Source: Candidatus Villigracilis saccharophilus | Lineage (GTDB): Bacteria; Chloroflexota; Anaerolineae; Anaerolineales; Villigracilaceae | Reading direction: 5' to 3' | DNA: 64,000 bases | Assembly (NCBI GenBank): GCA_016709305.1 | Contig: JADJNA010000023.1 | Location: forward strand, 1 to 64,000 | Part shown: positions 1 through 11,310 of the stretch, piece by piece | How the letters are laid out: every line of letters begins with the position of its first letter | How positions within the stretch are numbered: position 1 is the first letter of the stretch | Made by a program: the position numbers and the translations under genes | Notes under the pieces: model-generated | Database searches by the model: none | Seen by the model: the letters and a program-made list of their open reading frames with translations, nothing else | What the model was told of the DNA's origin: nothing

Positions 1-34
1 GGTTTACATTGAGTTGATTTAAGAATCGGATTAA

Positions 35-2512
35 TTACGGCACTTCGTAGATGACCGTTTCACCCTGCTGGAAAATAGGCTTGAGGTGTACCTGAAATTT
101 CTCTTCGCTGACAGATCTGGATGCGCGTTCAAGAATACCGATATAAATATAACGGATATTATATTTCTGAATAATGATCTGCGCTTCCTCCCAGCGGGCG
201 GTCGCATATAACTTCGAAATATCCTCGCGGCGGGAGCCTTGTGGTGCAAATGTGCCGCGCCACTGGGATTCATGACCGGGCCAGCCAAGCACGGTCTGTA
301 AACCGGTGTGCGTGGAGATGCGCGCGTAACCGCTGTATCCATCTCCGACCGCCTCGGCAATGACTCCGTTTGGAACGGTGCGCAGGAATTCGATGGCAGC
401 GGCTTCGTCGGGATTTTCTCGGACGATGCGGTCAAAATCATCGAGCGTGAATCCTTCCACTGGTTTGAAATCATTTGTCTTGGTCAGCAAACTGAGGGAG
501 GGATATAACAAGCCTGAAAAAATAACCGAGCCGATCAAGATACGGAAAGTGATATTCTTCAGACCTCGCAGGTTGACCAGAAGTACGCTCACACCAAATG
601 CGGCGGCGAGACTCAATAACATCCACGCTTGATAATAGAACTTGAATACTGTATTAATTCGATATCCAAATTGGTCGCGCAGGTAAACGAACTCAGGGGC
701 AAGGATGAGAACGATGCCAAGGATGATGATGAGAAGAATAAATTTATTTTCGATTTGCGGTTTTGGATTAACGATTTCGGATTGATCGTTTTCTGTTTCA
801 GGTTTGCGATACCCAACAAACAAAAACGCCAGCGATGGGATCAGAACTGCAAGCAGGGTGATGAGGCTTCCGATATAACTTAATCTGCGCAGGGATGTTG
901 CGCCAATAAATTGAGTGGCGGTCATGCCTTGTGAGCTTAAAAAGTTTAGGACAAAATCCTTTTCAACGAAAGAACCGATCCAGCCGAGGGAGAAGGTAAG
1001 AAATAAAAAGGAGAAAAGTGAAACCAAGCCCGAATGAAAAACCGAGCTTCCAGTTGGGTTTGATTTTGGGATCAACAAACAGATAGATCAAATAGCCAAA
1101 AATGGGAAACAGTAGTGTGCCCCACATGACCCATAAGTGCATTCCGCGAGTGGGATACATGAAGTTGGGGCAACAAGCCGCCTGCCTGGGATGAGAATCC
1201 AAAATAAAACGGAAAGTATAAAACGATGGAAATAATTCCAAGCGGTAAGGCAAACAGGAAAAGATCTTCAATTCGATCCCAGCGCCAGCCGTCTTCATTG
1301 GCACGCCAGAAAATATATGCGGCAACGATCAGCGTGGCACCGACGAGAATATCCCAGGTATTTAGAAATGCAAGTCCGCCAATGACAAGCGCGGAAAATA
1401 AAAAGCCTGGAATATTGATGTGCAGACGCGCTCCAAAAAAGTTTATCGCGCCGCGAAAACCGCCAAGATAAAGATTCAGCGCAACAGCAATGGCAAGCAA
1501 GCTAAATGGAATAGCCAGCATGTGCGGATGCAGGTCACCAAGCAGGAAGGAAAAGAATGGAAATTCATCAATGACTTCGCGGAATCCGCCTACCATGTCG
1601 TAATCTTGAATGACACGCGAAGCCCGCCACCACCATAGATAACGGTCTGGCTGCCATTGAAACGGGAAGAATGGCGGCTGTGAGAGTTCCTTCATATCCA
1701 GCCATTTCCAAAATGAGCTGGAATATTCACCACTGGAATCTTTCACCCAGAACAGTCCGCGGCGATGCAGGACTTCGAGCAAGGCTTCAAAGTTGGAGAC
1801 GAGGAGCAGGAAGAGCGGAGCGAGGAGGGCTAGAAAGTTGACAGTTGACAGTGGAAGGTGGACAGAATCGTCTGCAGGTCTGTGGTCTGCGGTCTTCCCT
1901 TGAGAGAAGGTTATATAAAATCCCATAAGAGCCGACCGCGCCGAGGGCGAAGATGAGTGAGGTCATCAGGTTGTGCGCCATGCTGCCGGGGATTCCCGAA
2001 ACGCGCGCGAGCATGGCGGTCATCACATAGCCGAAGTAATAATACGAGATGGCATAACCGGAGAGCCACGGGTCGTGTGGAGGAAACGTTGGCGAACGCA
2101 GAATCCCATTAATGAACGCCAGCTCCATGGGCTTCTCTGTGCTGGTCAATTCCGGATTGGCAGAGCGGACAAAAGCCAGGAATGCGAAAGCGACAAAGAA
2201 TAAAACTTCAGTGGTGAGAACGAGTGAAAGATTGGATTTTAAGAAGTTTACGGTTTCGAATTTACGATTTACGAGTGACCAAATGCTTAATCCGATAATG
2301 AATGTAATAGCGAGTAATATTCCGCCCAGGTCATTTTGCGCGATGCCAAGCGAGGCAAGCAACCAGAAAATATATCCCCAGATCAATAGACCCGCGGCGC
2401 GCGACTGGGTATAGCCCCTGTCTGCCAGCGCGGGAAAAAGTGCATAAGCAAGCGGAAAGGTCAACCAGCCGAGGACCGTGATCAGAAAATACCAGACAAA
2501 AAATGAAGTCAT
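35..2512 (-). pseudogene. DUF2298 ('YYY') multi-pass membrane protein, frame broken three times
   Basis: Homology can be followed from the start at 2512 to the stop at 35 through three reading frames. Frame breaks lie at 1837-1850 (a duplicated 7-mer), 1167-1170 (G run one base too long) and about 1022-1042. Repaired, it would be about 822 aa with more than ten hydrophobic helices. The DUF2298 hallmarks are present: PPHDPWLSGY followed by an aromatic YYYFGY stretch, GDLHPHM, and NTWD. The family is largely confined to Chloroflexi and archaea and is thought to be a GT-C-like membrane glycosyltransferase; no substrate is established. The C-terminal part carries a soluble tail (VLGWPGHESQWRG and YIYIG motifs). 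It starts 5 bases after the acetyltransferase stop, so it is probably the last gene read from the minus-strand cluster. Family assignment is firm; function is inference. Confidence 0.8.
1837..1897. repeat. cluster of degenerate heptanucleotide repeats inside a coding region
   Basis: On the plus strand GTTGACA occurs twice head-to-tail (1837-1850). Four related heptamers follow at 1870-1897: GTCTGCA, GGTCTGT, GGTCTGC, GGTCTTC. They fall in a hydrophilic stretch between two membrane segments of the DUF2298 gene. Removing one GTTGACA unit restores the reading frame exactly. Confidence 0.6.
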
Positions 2513-2516
2513 GAAA

Positions 2517-3123
2517 CTAGAGTACCTTCACCATGCGATAATACCCAAGACTCGGGTTTTCATTCCGTACCGTCTCAACGACCTGGTATCCAAGCCGCTG
2601 GTATAAACGAAACGCATTTTGATTATATGAACCAACGATCAAGGAACATTTTGAAAGTTTCGCATCACAAGCCAGGTCTTCAGCGAATTTCAATAAAGCA
2701 GAACCGATGCCCAATCCCTGCGCAGAAGGATGTACACCAAGGTTGCTTATATAATACTCATCCTTTACTGCTTCCCGTCCACCGGGCAGACCGATGCCGC
2801 GTTTCATAAAACGAATTGCGCGAGAAACCCATTGCAGAAAACAAATGAGGGAAAGTCGCGACATTCAACAGATCCACACTTCCACCTTTGTAGGAGAGTA
2901 AAACACCTTTTGAAATTCCTGCAACATCCGCAATAAAAGAAAAGCGCAGACCAAACCTGCCCGCATTTCGAAGAACCAAACTCTCAATATACCTTGTTAT
3001 CGTTCGGGCATTTGCTTCAAAAAGATAATCTGCAAGACTGCCCATTGAAAGTTTCAGCATCTCCGCGATAAATGGAGCGTCATCTTTAGACGCGGGCCGT
3101 ATGCGGATCTCAGTCAAATTCAT
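2517..3123 (-). pseudogene. GNAT-family N-acetyltransferase, one frameshift
   Basis: The N-terminal part (start 3123) reads through RIRPASKDDAPFIAEML, a typical GNAT opening. The C-terminal part, in another frame, carries the acetyl-CoA binding motif A region ISNLGVHPSAQGLGIGSALL (Q-x-x-G-x-G/A pattern) and the closing NAFRLYQRLGY. The break is at an AAA run at 2825-2827 (one base too many); after repair the protein is about 201 aa, normal for the family. The substrate cannot be told. The start overlaps the stop of the upstream DUF952 gene by 4 bases (ATGA), indicating translational coupling within the minus-strand operon. Confidence 0.8.
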
Positions 3124-3473
3124 AGGGGCGGGAGAATGAACATTCCAGCAGGATCAGGCTCAAAGTCCAGAACAGAAGCGACCGCTGTTAAGTTGATCGG
3201 GCCGAAGATGTGCGGGAATTTATCGGAGTCGGAAATGCCCGGGGCAGGAGATCCCGCTGGCGGTTCCCATTTTAACTCGGGCTTGAGTTGTGCTTCGTCG
3301 AGCTTTAACAGCACAAGATCAGTTTTACCGCGATAAAAAGCGTTCGCGACGTGCAGGACTTGCTTTTCAGTGGAGCAGTGAATGAAGCCTTCGGTTTGCA
3401 GGCTTGGTGCGATGTATTCACCGCGAACTTGCGCTTCGTTCCATTCGGCGCGCGATGTAATGTGCAGGATCAT
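3120..3473 (-). CDS. DUF952 family protein
   Basis: A small soluble protein of 117 aa. It opens with ILHITSRAEW, has EGFIHCSTEKQVLHVAN (His-Cys-Ser core of DUF952) in the middle and FPHIFGPINLTAV near the end. This is the complete length and motif order of the DUF952 family, whose biochemical role is unknown. It overlaps its neighbours by 4 bases on each side (3470-3473 and 3120-3123), so it is co-translated with the giant membrane protein upstream and the acetyltransferase downstream. No signal peptide or membrane segment is visible. Confidence 0.85.
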   Translation of the reverse strand: MILHITSRAEWNEAQVRGEYIAPSLQTEGFIHCSTEKQVLHVANAFYRGKTDLVLLKLDEAQLKPELKWEPPAGSPAPGISDSDKFPHIFGPINLTAVASVLDFEPDPAGMFILPPL

Positions 3474-6400
3474 GGCAGTACCTCATAGATGGTTGTGTTT
3501 TTATCCTGGTAAACAGCTTTCCAATATTTCCCTTCGAATGTCTTGAACTTGACAAGACCATCCTGTGAAAGTTCAATGGGCGGATAAATATTGCGTTCAA
3601 GCTGCCCAACGATAATATATTTGACCTGATATTTTTTCAGGAACGCAAGAGACCACTCAACATCTGATGTCATGTAGAACCTGGCGATCTCGTCAATACG
3701 ATCTGAGATCAGGTTGGGCGCAATGAGCGCGCGCTGCTGGCGTTGATGGAAATTCCAGCCGATCACGCCGGGCAGACCAGTATAGATGGTGAAGCGGGTA
3801 CACCAGCGATATTCGGAACAATTGGCTTCGACCAATACAGGCGAGCCCTGCACATTATCCTGCATCCAGCGGATGGCGCGATAGTCTTCGCTCAGGTCCA
3901 TCATGTTGACATCCCAATGCTGGGAATAGTTCATGAAATTCATGCTGTCCAAAGAATGCGGCGCGGTCGGAGTCATGCGGTCGCTGATCTTATCGGATGT
4001 GGCTGTGATCGTGAACAGGAATGCGCCCGCGAGGAGTACATAAAGCCCGCTCTGATAGATCGTGCGCCAGCGCAAATTCCAGAAGGGAAATACATTGTAC
4101 AGCCAGCCAAAAGCCGCCGCCGCGCTGACCGAAAACAGCATCCAGACCTGCATGTAAAGTTTGAAAATCGTGTTCATGCGTCCCAGGTCGCCGCGCAAAG
4201 CGATCACTTCTACTGCCATGGTCAAAGCGAGACCCGTCCCGATCATCAGCAGGACGCCGCGCTTTACGCCGGGCATGTTCGGGCGCAGCAGCAGAATCCC
4301 AGCCCAAACCGCGAGCGGTAACGCGAGCCAGGCGATGCGCGCGCCTTTGATCACAAAGAACGCCAGCAAAGCCACGATCACTGCCAGCCCGATCTCAATG
4401 AGTAATGAATAGGGATTTATTTTTCTGAGATGTGAAACGGGTGTGGACGCCATCCATTCACGAGTTTCCCAAACCAGCCACGCGGTGATGATAAAGAGGA
4501 ACAATCCCCACTGCGTGTAGTAAGATGAGAAGGGCGTGTGTGTGGCCGTCCACGGGTCAATGCTGTTATACGCCTGACTGTACCAGACGTTGAACGGCAG
4601 ATACATCAACGTGCCGAGCGCATACAAAAGTACGACAGCGCCAATGGATAAAACAGCACGTCCAAGCCAATCTGGAAGTTTGAACCAACCCTTCCATTCA
4701 AAATGGCGGTTAATGGCGTAGATCACAGCCAGCGCGGTGAATGGGAAGAATGTATATAAATCCCAGGTATTGGTGGGCTTCAACGCGCCGATCATCAACG
4801 CGCCGATGCCGAAAGCGGCGACCCATTCCGCGCGGCTCATTTGCGCGCGTGATTTAATAAAGGAAACCGCCCAGGCGATAATGAACAAGGTCAATGGCAT
4901 GACCAGCATATGCGCGTGCAGGTCGCTGTATAGGAATGTGAACAAGGGAAATTCTGTGATCTCATTGCCCGGCCCCGGTGGAATGACGCGGCTGGGATTC
5001 CAATACCATTCTCCGCGACCGATCGGCAGCAGCGCGTCGCCTGCCAACATCGTGATGCCCTGGAAAGCCCAGACCCATCTTTGCCAGAGCGATGCATCTG
5101 CAAGAATGGTTCCGCCCTGCATGGCCATGCGTTGGAATGCCTGGAACACCATTTGGATCGTACCGAGATTCCCGATCAGGACCGCCATCACAGAAGCCGC
5201 CAGACCAGAGATCAAAGCCGAAGGCTGGTCTGAATCTTCATCCGTCACAACCAGCGAGTACGCCACCGTGAAAGCTCCCATCGCAACCAGCGCGTACCAG
5301 GTCGGCAAAATAAAGTTGTATCCAATGGATGGAACGATGCCAAGCAATTTCAACGGCGTGGCCGCCAGTACAAATCCGTAATAGTAGTAATTGATGTAGC
5401 CGCCCGCGAACCACGGGTCATAGGGTGGAAAACTCGTGCTCTTCAGCACCGCGTTAAAGTATGAAAAATCCATCGGCCGCTCGCCGCCCTTGGCGGGATG
5501 CCACAGGTCTGAATTACCGAGCCGAATAAGCAGATCGATCAGGAAGAAGATGAGAAAAAGGACTTCGACCATGACGAAAAATCTGCGCTGCGAATTCCAC
5601 TCCGCTTTGAACTGTTGTCTGCGCATCAATCCCAGGCTGATACCTGCCGCGGCGATAATGGCAAACGCCACGCTGATCGTGGCTCGCGTATACGGCACGC
5701 CAACCGAGCCGCCCATCCAGGATATCCATGCCAGCAATGCCAGCCCCACGATGCGGCTTAATGGATACGCATACTGACGAAGGCCCGGCAAAGCCAAACG
5801 CGCGATCGGGTAGGCACACAGTCCCAGCACAAAAATGAATCCATACCAAAGCAGGATGCCCAGAATCGGATATTTATTTTGGAGCCAATCGTAATCAAAT
5901 AACTGTGACCAGGTGCCGCCTGCGCGTTGCTGCGCAAGGCGTGGTTCGGGCAGCATCAAGTCCTTGTATTCGTAAGTGCCAGCCTGTTTGGGTGTGAGAT
6001 GAATGACATTGGTCAGATCCACCGAGCCAAGCAGCGCCTGTACCTTCGCGGAACTAAAATCATCCGCTTTTTTAAAGATCAACACTTTGGGATGATCGTA
6101 AAACGTGAACGCTTCTTCCGCCGCTTGATCGTTGATGACCAACGGTCCAAGCGTCGGATACGATTCAAAGACCGCCACCAACTCAAACCCAAGATTGCCC
6201 TGATATTGCCCGGGCTGTGCAACACGGTAACACTTGATGATATTCTCACCTTCAGGACAGCCGATCAATTCACGATAATATTTTGTCGTCAGAGGATAGC
6301 GTTCCGGCAGGCGAGTGATCTGCGCGTACTGGTGATTGGTCGGGATGAAGATGTAGTCCGTTTGATTCAACGTATCGATAAAGCGGGTCAGCTTATCTGC

Positions 6401-8363
6401 ATTGTCGTCCCAATAAACTTGTAGATTCAGGTCACCGCGATACATGCCGCCAAATGGATCGTACCCGTCAATACGGAAGGGCAGTCCCCAGTCATAATCC
6501 GTTTCGTTGGCAAAGGACGCGCCGGAAAGAGTCAGGTTTTGTCTGCCGAAAGTTTCCAACATCAACGTGTATGTCGCATTCGCCGAGACAGGTACAGGCT
6601 CAGAAAAAGTAAATGAAATTTGCGGGCCGCGCGAGTCTTTTGAATCAGGCGCATAGAGCTTGGCGGATGCGCTCGCAAGTATCTGCCCGGGATCATTGAC
6701 AGCGGCAATAGACAGATCGAGTCTGACTGCGGATGTTGAAAGATCGGTAGCGTGAGCAAGAATTACGCCGCTCAACACGCCATCATGCCTGGGCGCGATC
6801 ACTGTGGTATACGGAACTCCAGATTGGATCAAACCCCTGATTCGGGAATGACAATGGCTGGGAGATGACGTTTCCATTACTCGTTTGGATCTGCAGATTG
6901 ATCGGCCCCGGTACATTCTCGTAAATCCAGCGCGAGGCAGCCATGCGTGTTTCAGGACGCAGATAAATACTTTGGAATGCAAATGCCCAGACGGCGGTAA
7001 GTATTAAAACAGTAATGCCGATCAAGCTTGCGAAAATCGTGGGCAGGTTTACACGTTTAGACGTCCCAACCTTCCAACCTGCAAACTCGAACACGCCCCA
7101 CGCCGCCATCATTGCCAAAAGCGGATAGACCGGCAGTTGATAACGCATGGTGGGATTGAACTGCATGGATTGCCAGCCAAAGTAGAACGCGGTCCAGCCC
7201 CATAGCAGGAGATGCTTCCATTCGCCTTTGATGATCCGCCAGCCCATCAGCAGGAAGCCCGCCCACGCCAGAATGCCGAGCGGAAGCCCCAATCCCCAAA
7301 CTGTTAAATTCGTGAACGAATATAAATGCGTGCGGCGCGCCCACTGCAAATTCCAGGGGAGGTCAGATTCTCCCGTCGCCTGCGCGCGCTGTTCGCTGAT
7401 ATTTGCAACCCATTGTGGATTAAGTCCAAGCCCGCTAAAGGCATAAGGCTGAAAGATACGGAAGGAAATGAGCGTGGCGATCCCACCGGCCATTAAACAG
7501 ATCACGATGAATTTAAAGGCTTCACCGCTGATGGATTTTTTGCCGGCTAGATAGCGCACAATAAAGGCGCCCGGCAGCGCGATCGCCAGCGCAGCCGCGT
7601 TGATCTTTGAAGCCATCGCCATGCCCAGTGCAACCCCAAAACCGATACTGAGCCAGAAGAGCGGATCGCGAATAATGGATGATATGGGAAGCGGACTTTG
7701 CGTTTCTCCATCCGCCGCGCTTGCTTTTCGGCTAATGATCCCGACCGCAAAATATATTGTCAGGAACATGAACAAATTGACAAACAGGTCTGATGTAAAA
7801 AAATGCGATTGCTGGATCTGCATCACGGTAAAGGAAGAAAATGCAGAAGCGATCAACCCAACCCGTTGACCGTATAATTTTGAAACGAAAAGATAAAGCA
7901 ATACTATGGTGAACAGATCCGCCAGCGCGGAGAATTGCCTCGCAAAGAATTTAGAGTTCCCGATGTCTGCATTATCAGTCAGTTCGACCGCGTAGCGTAC
8001 CAGGGTCATCGGCAGGTTGCCGTATACAAAAAATGCCTGCCCGCGATTGTATGGATTCAGCGTCGAATTCGCCGTGTCGAAATATTCCCTGATACTTAAT
8101 AAGCGCTTCTGTTCGGGCGGACAGGCATCCACCGGAATGGACGCATCTTCACAGGTGTGTGCCCGTAAATTATCCAGCACACCGGTCAGGAATAATTCAT
8201 TCGGATGCTGGTGATAGCCCTCGCCCCAATTCACGCCGCTTAAACGTAAATATCCCGCCAACAGCAGGACGAGAACAAAAAGCAGATCGTAGATCCACAC
8301 ACGTTTTCCGTTCATAGTTTTCCATGTCAGCGCGAGGCCCGCAATGACATTATCTCTCCACAA
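3470..8363 (-). pseudogene. giant membrane protein: GT39-like N-terminal half fused to DUF2298 C-terminal half, one frameshift
   Basis: Two long frames (8363 to 6783, and about 6838 to 3470) join perfectly if one base is removed from the CCCC run at 6834-6837. The merged protein would be about 1630 aa. The N-terminal half is a GT-C/family-39 type membrane protein: first helix about residues 24-41, then a loop with YHQHPNE (residues 50-56, like the HPDE of ArnT/PMT enzymes). The C-terminal half repeats the DUF2298 signature: PPYDPWFAGGYINYYYYGF, SDLHAHM, NTWD. Such proteins probably transfer sugars from lipid carriers outside the membrane; the acceptor is unknown. The start may be 8363 or the Met at 8315, and the gene overlaps the upstream glycosyltransferase by 14 bases. 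The residues read upstream of 6838 in the downstream frame are not real protein. Confidence 0.8.
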
Positions 8364-10509
8364 AAAACATCATAAAATCCTTGCCCGCGAACGTCGAAGT
8401 ATAGCGGGTCAACGCCCCATCCGGATAGAGTTCTTTAAGAGCATTCTCAGTTTGCAGATCCTCAGGCCAAAAGATGAACATCTTTGGCGCGGGCAGATTG
8501 ACTGTCTGTGAAAAATTCTCGGGCCAGAGCGCGAAATCCCGGTTCGGAATACCAGCCCAAACACCCGGCAGACGCGTATCCACCCAATACGGGAATGGCA
8601 CGATCCAGAATGTGTCCGTCTGCCCATAGCTATCGCGGAAGTCACTGATCACCCGTCCCATTTCAGACGTGTTCCACGCGCCGGCCCTGAAATTCTTATC
8701 GAATTTGTTGAAGACAAGATCATAATTTTGCAAGGCGGATGTAACCAGTAAAATACCCGTCAGCCCATAGGCAATGAAGAGCCGCCTCCCGCTGCTGGCA
8801 TTGCTCAAGCCTGCCAGCAGCCCGTCAAGAGCCAGCGCGCTGACGAGGATTGCCGCCACCGCTCCGCCGCCAGCGCGATTCAATGCAGGGTTTTCACTTG
8901 GGAATGCCAGAGACAGGATCGAAGGCATCAGCAGTACAGGAATTGAAACCAGCAATACCATATCCCGCCAATCCCGCTGTCGGGCATAACGCACGATCAA
9001 CAAAACAATGCCGATCACAAACAATGCGCCTGTCACGATATCCAATGCAGGCCGGTGCGGTAATGAGTTCACCCAGATCTCGCCGTCATCCCAGTTGAAC
9101 ATCAACAAACCGCGATATAGATTTGAAAGGAATATCTGCCAGGCAGGACCGGGCAGCACGGTTTCCACTGAACCCAAGCGGGAAAAAGCACGATACCCAA
9201 ACTGATCGGGGTGTTCCATCCAGTACCGGAGCAGCGGCATAAATACAAACAGGGATGTGATCACGATGATGACGAACCACAAGAATCCCTGTTGACGATT
9301 TGCCTTTGATTGGGCATGCAGGAAATAAATGCCAAAAGCAACCACGATCAGGATCGGCATAATGCGGAACGGGCTGTATCCATGCAGACCGACTCCGAGG
9401 AAAATGCCGGAAAGGATGAAATCGTTTCGGTTGCGGGTCCGCAGGCCGCGGATCAGGTAAAGAAGCGTCGGCGCGGCGAAGAGTGGATATAAGGGGAAGC
9501 GCAATCCAATACGGGAGATCACGTTCGGCCAGTAGGCGATCCCAAAAAGAAATAGCGCGAACAGCCCAACACGCTCATTGCCGAATTCCTTTCCCAGCAG
9601 GTAAATATAGGGGAGTGTCAGAATCCCGAGCAAGGCTGTGCCAAGTTTGAGACTTAAATAAGAAAGCCCGGTGCCAAAAAGGTTGGCAACCAGGACTGTC
9701 CAGTACATTTGTAAGGCTTCACGGCCTGTGTTGCGTGGAAAGAAGATTTTGTAATCGCCCTGTGTGATCTCGTAGACATCCAGTATTTTTTCGGCGTGGT
9801 CGCTGAATGGTTCCACGGGAATCGAATCGGTGCGATAGAGACGGAAGAAGACCGCGACGGCAAATACGCCGACCATGATCACACTCCAGATCAACTTCCT
9901 TCTGCGTTCATCCGTATTTGATCCTGTTGTGATCTTTATGTTCTTCAACCACAGACTGTAAACCAGGAAACCAAGCGACGAAACCCACAATGTGATATTG
10001 ATAATGTCGAATTTGCCACCGCCAAAGCTGAAAAATGCCATTAACGCAATAACGATGGAAACAATAAATGCGGCGGTGCGCGTGGTCAGCGGTTCGGGCA
10101 TTTGCATGAAGGCGGGAAGTGCAGGTAAATGCCATTCATCCTTGATGGCTGCCCAGATCACAAATCCGATCGCGAAAATATAAAGCGCGACGCCTAGATT
10201 GGGCTGGTCGTGCATCGACTCAAGTGAGAACTGTCCCGCAAGCGCGAGAAAAAGTGCCAGCACCGACCGCCATGGAAAATAAGCGGCGCGTGCAGGCTCC
10301 TCAGGTTTTAATTCTTCGATCGCGTAAGCCGCATCAGCGGCGAGGGAACGATTGAGTTCATCGCGGCGGCGCGCATCCCATAAGGAGCGGATGAAATTAT
10401 AGAACGAAGTCCAGTCCTTGGTGACGGATTTATATAGATCAAGAACGGTGGGTTCCTGAAGATCTTTATTCTGCAATCCTGGATTTGGCAATTGGGAATC
10501 TTTACTCAT
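8350..10509 (-). CDS. glycosyltransferase family 39-type membrane protein
   Basis: 719 aa. About 80 cytoplasmic residues are followed by roughly a dozen hydrophobic helices. The diagnostic loop EPFSDHAEK lies at about residues 233-241 and supplies the acidic residues expected in GT-C enzymes (ArnT/PMT family). LGVGLHGYSPFRIMP follows in the core and a soluble C-terminal domain ends the protein. Family members transfer a sugar from a polyprenyl-phosphate donor to lipids, glycans or proteins on the outer face of the membrane. It lies upstream of the DUF2298 protein (14-base overlap) and downstream of a methyltransferase (13-base gap), within the surface-glycan cluster. The exact donor and acceptor cannot be read from the sequence. 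Confidence 0.8.
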   Translation of the reverse strand: MSKDSQLPNPGLQNKDLQEPTVLDLYKSVTKDWTSFYNFIRSLWDARRRDELNRSLAADAAYAIEELKPEEPARAAYFPWRSVLALFLALAGQFSLESMHDQPNLGVALYIFAIGFVIWAAIKDEWHLPALPAFMQMPEPLTTRTAAFIVSIVIALMAFFSFGGGKFDIINITLWVSSLGFLVYSLWLKNIKITTGSNTDERRRKLIWSVIMVGVFAVAVFFRLYRTDSIPVEPFSDHAEKILDVYEITQGDYKIFFPRNTGREALQMYWTVLVANLFGTGLSYLSLKLGTALLGILTLPYIYLLGKEFGNERVGLFALFLFGIAYWPNVISRIGLRFPLYPLFAAPTLLYLIRGLRTRNRNDFILSGIFLGVGLHGYSPFRIMPILIVVAFGIYFLHAQSKANRQQGFLWFVIIVITSLFVFMPLLRYWMEHPDQFGYRAFSRLGSVETVLPGPAWQIFLSNLYRGLLMFNWDDGEIWVNSLPHRPALDIVTGALFVIGIVLLIVRYARQRDWRDMVLLVSIPVLLMPSILSLAFPSENPALNRAGGGAVAAILVSALALDGLLAGLSNASSGRRLFIAYGLTGILLVTSALQNYDLVFNKFDKNFRAGAWNTSEMGRVISDFRDSYGQTDTFWIVPFPYWVDTRLPGVWAGIPNRDFALWPENFSQTVNLPAPKMFIFWPEDLQTENALKELYPDGALTRYTSTFAGKDFMMFFVER

Positions 10510-10522
10510 TCAAGCATGCTCT

Positions 10523-11236
10523 TTATTTTTTTCTCGCCACCACAATGATGCTTTCTCCCCACGTCATTGGTAGAAACACAAAACCTGTGACGGCCTGAAG
10601 CCCGCCCAGTGAGCCAAAAAATAATTTCTGTAATTGCTTTGGCACAAAACGGATATAGGGCACATCCCAGAAGCCATCTGAAAAAACGCGGATTAATTCG
10701 AAGCCCGCGTTTTGGATCAATCTCAGCCATTCAGATGGTTCCTTCAATGAAATATGGGTCGGGTCCTGATAACCGATCCACCTGTCACCCTTCCACGGTT
10801 TGAGCATGGAACCAAGGTTCGGCGTGGCAAGGATCAGGGTTCCACCGCTCGCGGTGATTCGACCAATTTCATTGATGGCTTTTTCGGGGTCTGGCAGGTG
10901 CTCCACAATATGCTTGATGATGACCACATTGAAAGCGCCATTCTCAAATGGCAGTTCCTGTGCGGACGCGGTTTGCAAAGCCGATTTATTTACAACTGCT
11001 TTGGATTGTTTCACCGCCCAATGGTTCAAGTCCATGCCGACCGTTTCAAACGTATTTTCTAGCTGGGCCACTAAGTGCCCCATGCCTGATCCCACCTCAA
11101 GCAGGCGCGCTCCGCGTTGACCGTATCTGCGCGCGAGCATGGCGAAGAATCGGTTAGACCACCAATACATGCTGTACTTGGCAAAGGTGATATTGGCGTA
11201 TGTGTGCGTGGAGAAATATTTTTCGTCGAATGACAT
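10523..11236 (-). CDS. class I SAM-dependent methyltransferase
   Basis: 237 aa when started at the ATG at 11236 (MSFDEKYFST). An in-frame start at 11269 would add 11 residues translated from a repeat element and is rejected. Motif I LLEVGSGMG binds the SAM methionine and ribose; the acidic motif II region ends in GMDLN; IIKHIVEHLPDPEKAINE is the Methyltransf_11/23 post-motif. A hydrophobic C-terminal patch (GSLGGLQAVTGFVFLPM) may touch the membrane. With a second methyltransferase and two glycosyltransferases beside it, modification of a glycan or lipid-linked sugar is likely but not shown. Confidence 0.8.
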   Translation of the reverse strand: MSFDEKYFSTHTYANITFAKYSMYWWSNRFFAMLARRYGQRGARLLEVGSGMGHLVAQLENTFETVGMDLNHWAVKQSKAVVNKSALQTASAQELPFENGAFNVVIIKHIVEHLPDPEKAINEIGRITASGGTLILATPNLGSMLKPWKGDRWIGYQDPTHISLKEPSEWLRLIQNAGFELIRVFSDGFWDVPYIRFVPKQLQKLFFGSLGGLQAVTGFVFLPMTWGESIIVVARKK

Positions 11237-11242
11237 GGGTTG

Positions 11243-11310
11243 TTGTAGGGGCGGGGTCTCCCCGCCCAATGAATGTTATCCAAAACAGGCGAGATGACCT
11301 CGCCCCTACT
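11243..11310. repeat. REP-like inverted repeat (GTAGGGGCG... / ...CGCCCCTAC)
   Basis: The gap between two methyltransferase genes holds GTAGGGGCGGGG with its own GGGGTCTCCCC palindrome, and ends with CTCGCCCCTAC, the complement of the left edge. The whole can fold into a hairpin. A half-copy of the same motif occurs at 30741-30779, so this is a dispersed element. Confidence 0.6.

Noticed and set aside
35..2512. Programmed ribosomal frameshifting as the cause of the frame breaks
   Set aside because: The breaks lack slippery heptamers with downstream structures, occur in unrelated genes, and need both +1 and -1 shifts. Sequencing indels explain them better.
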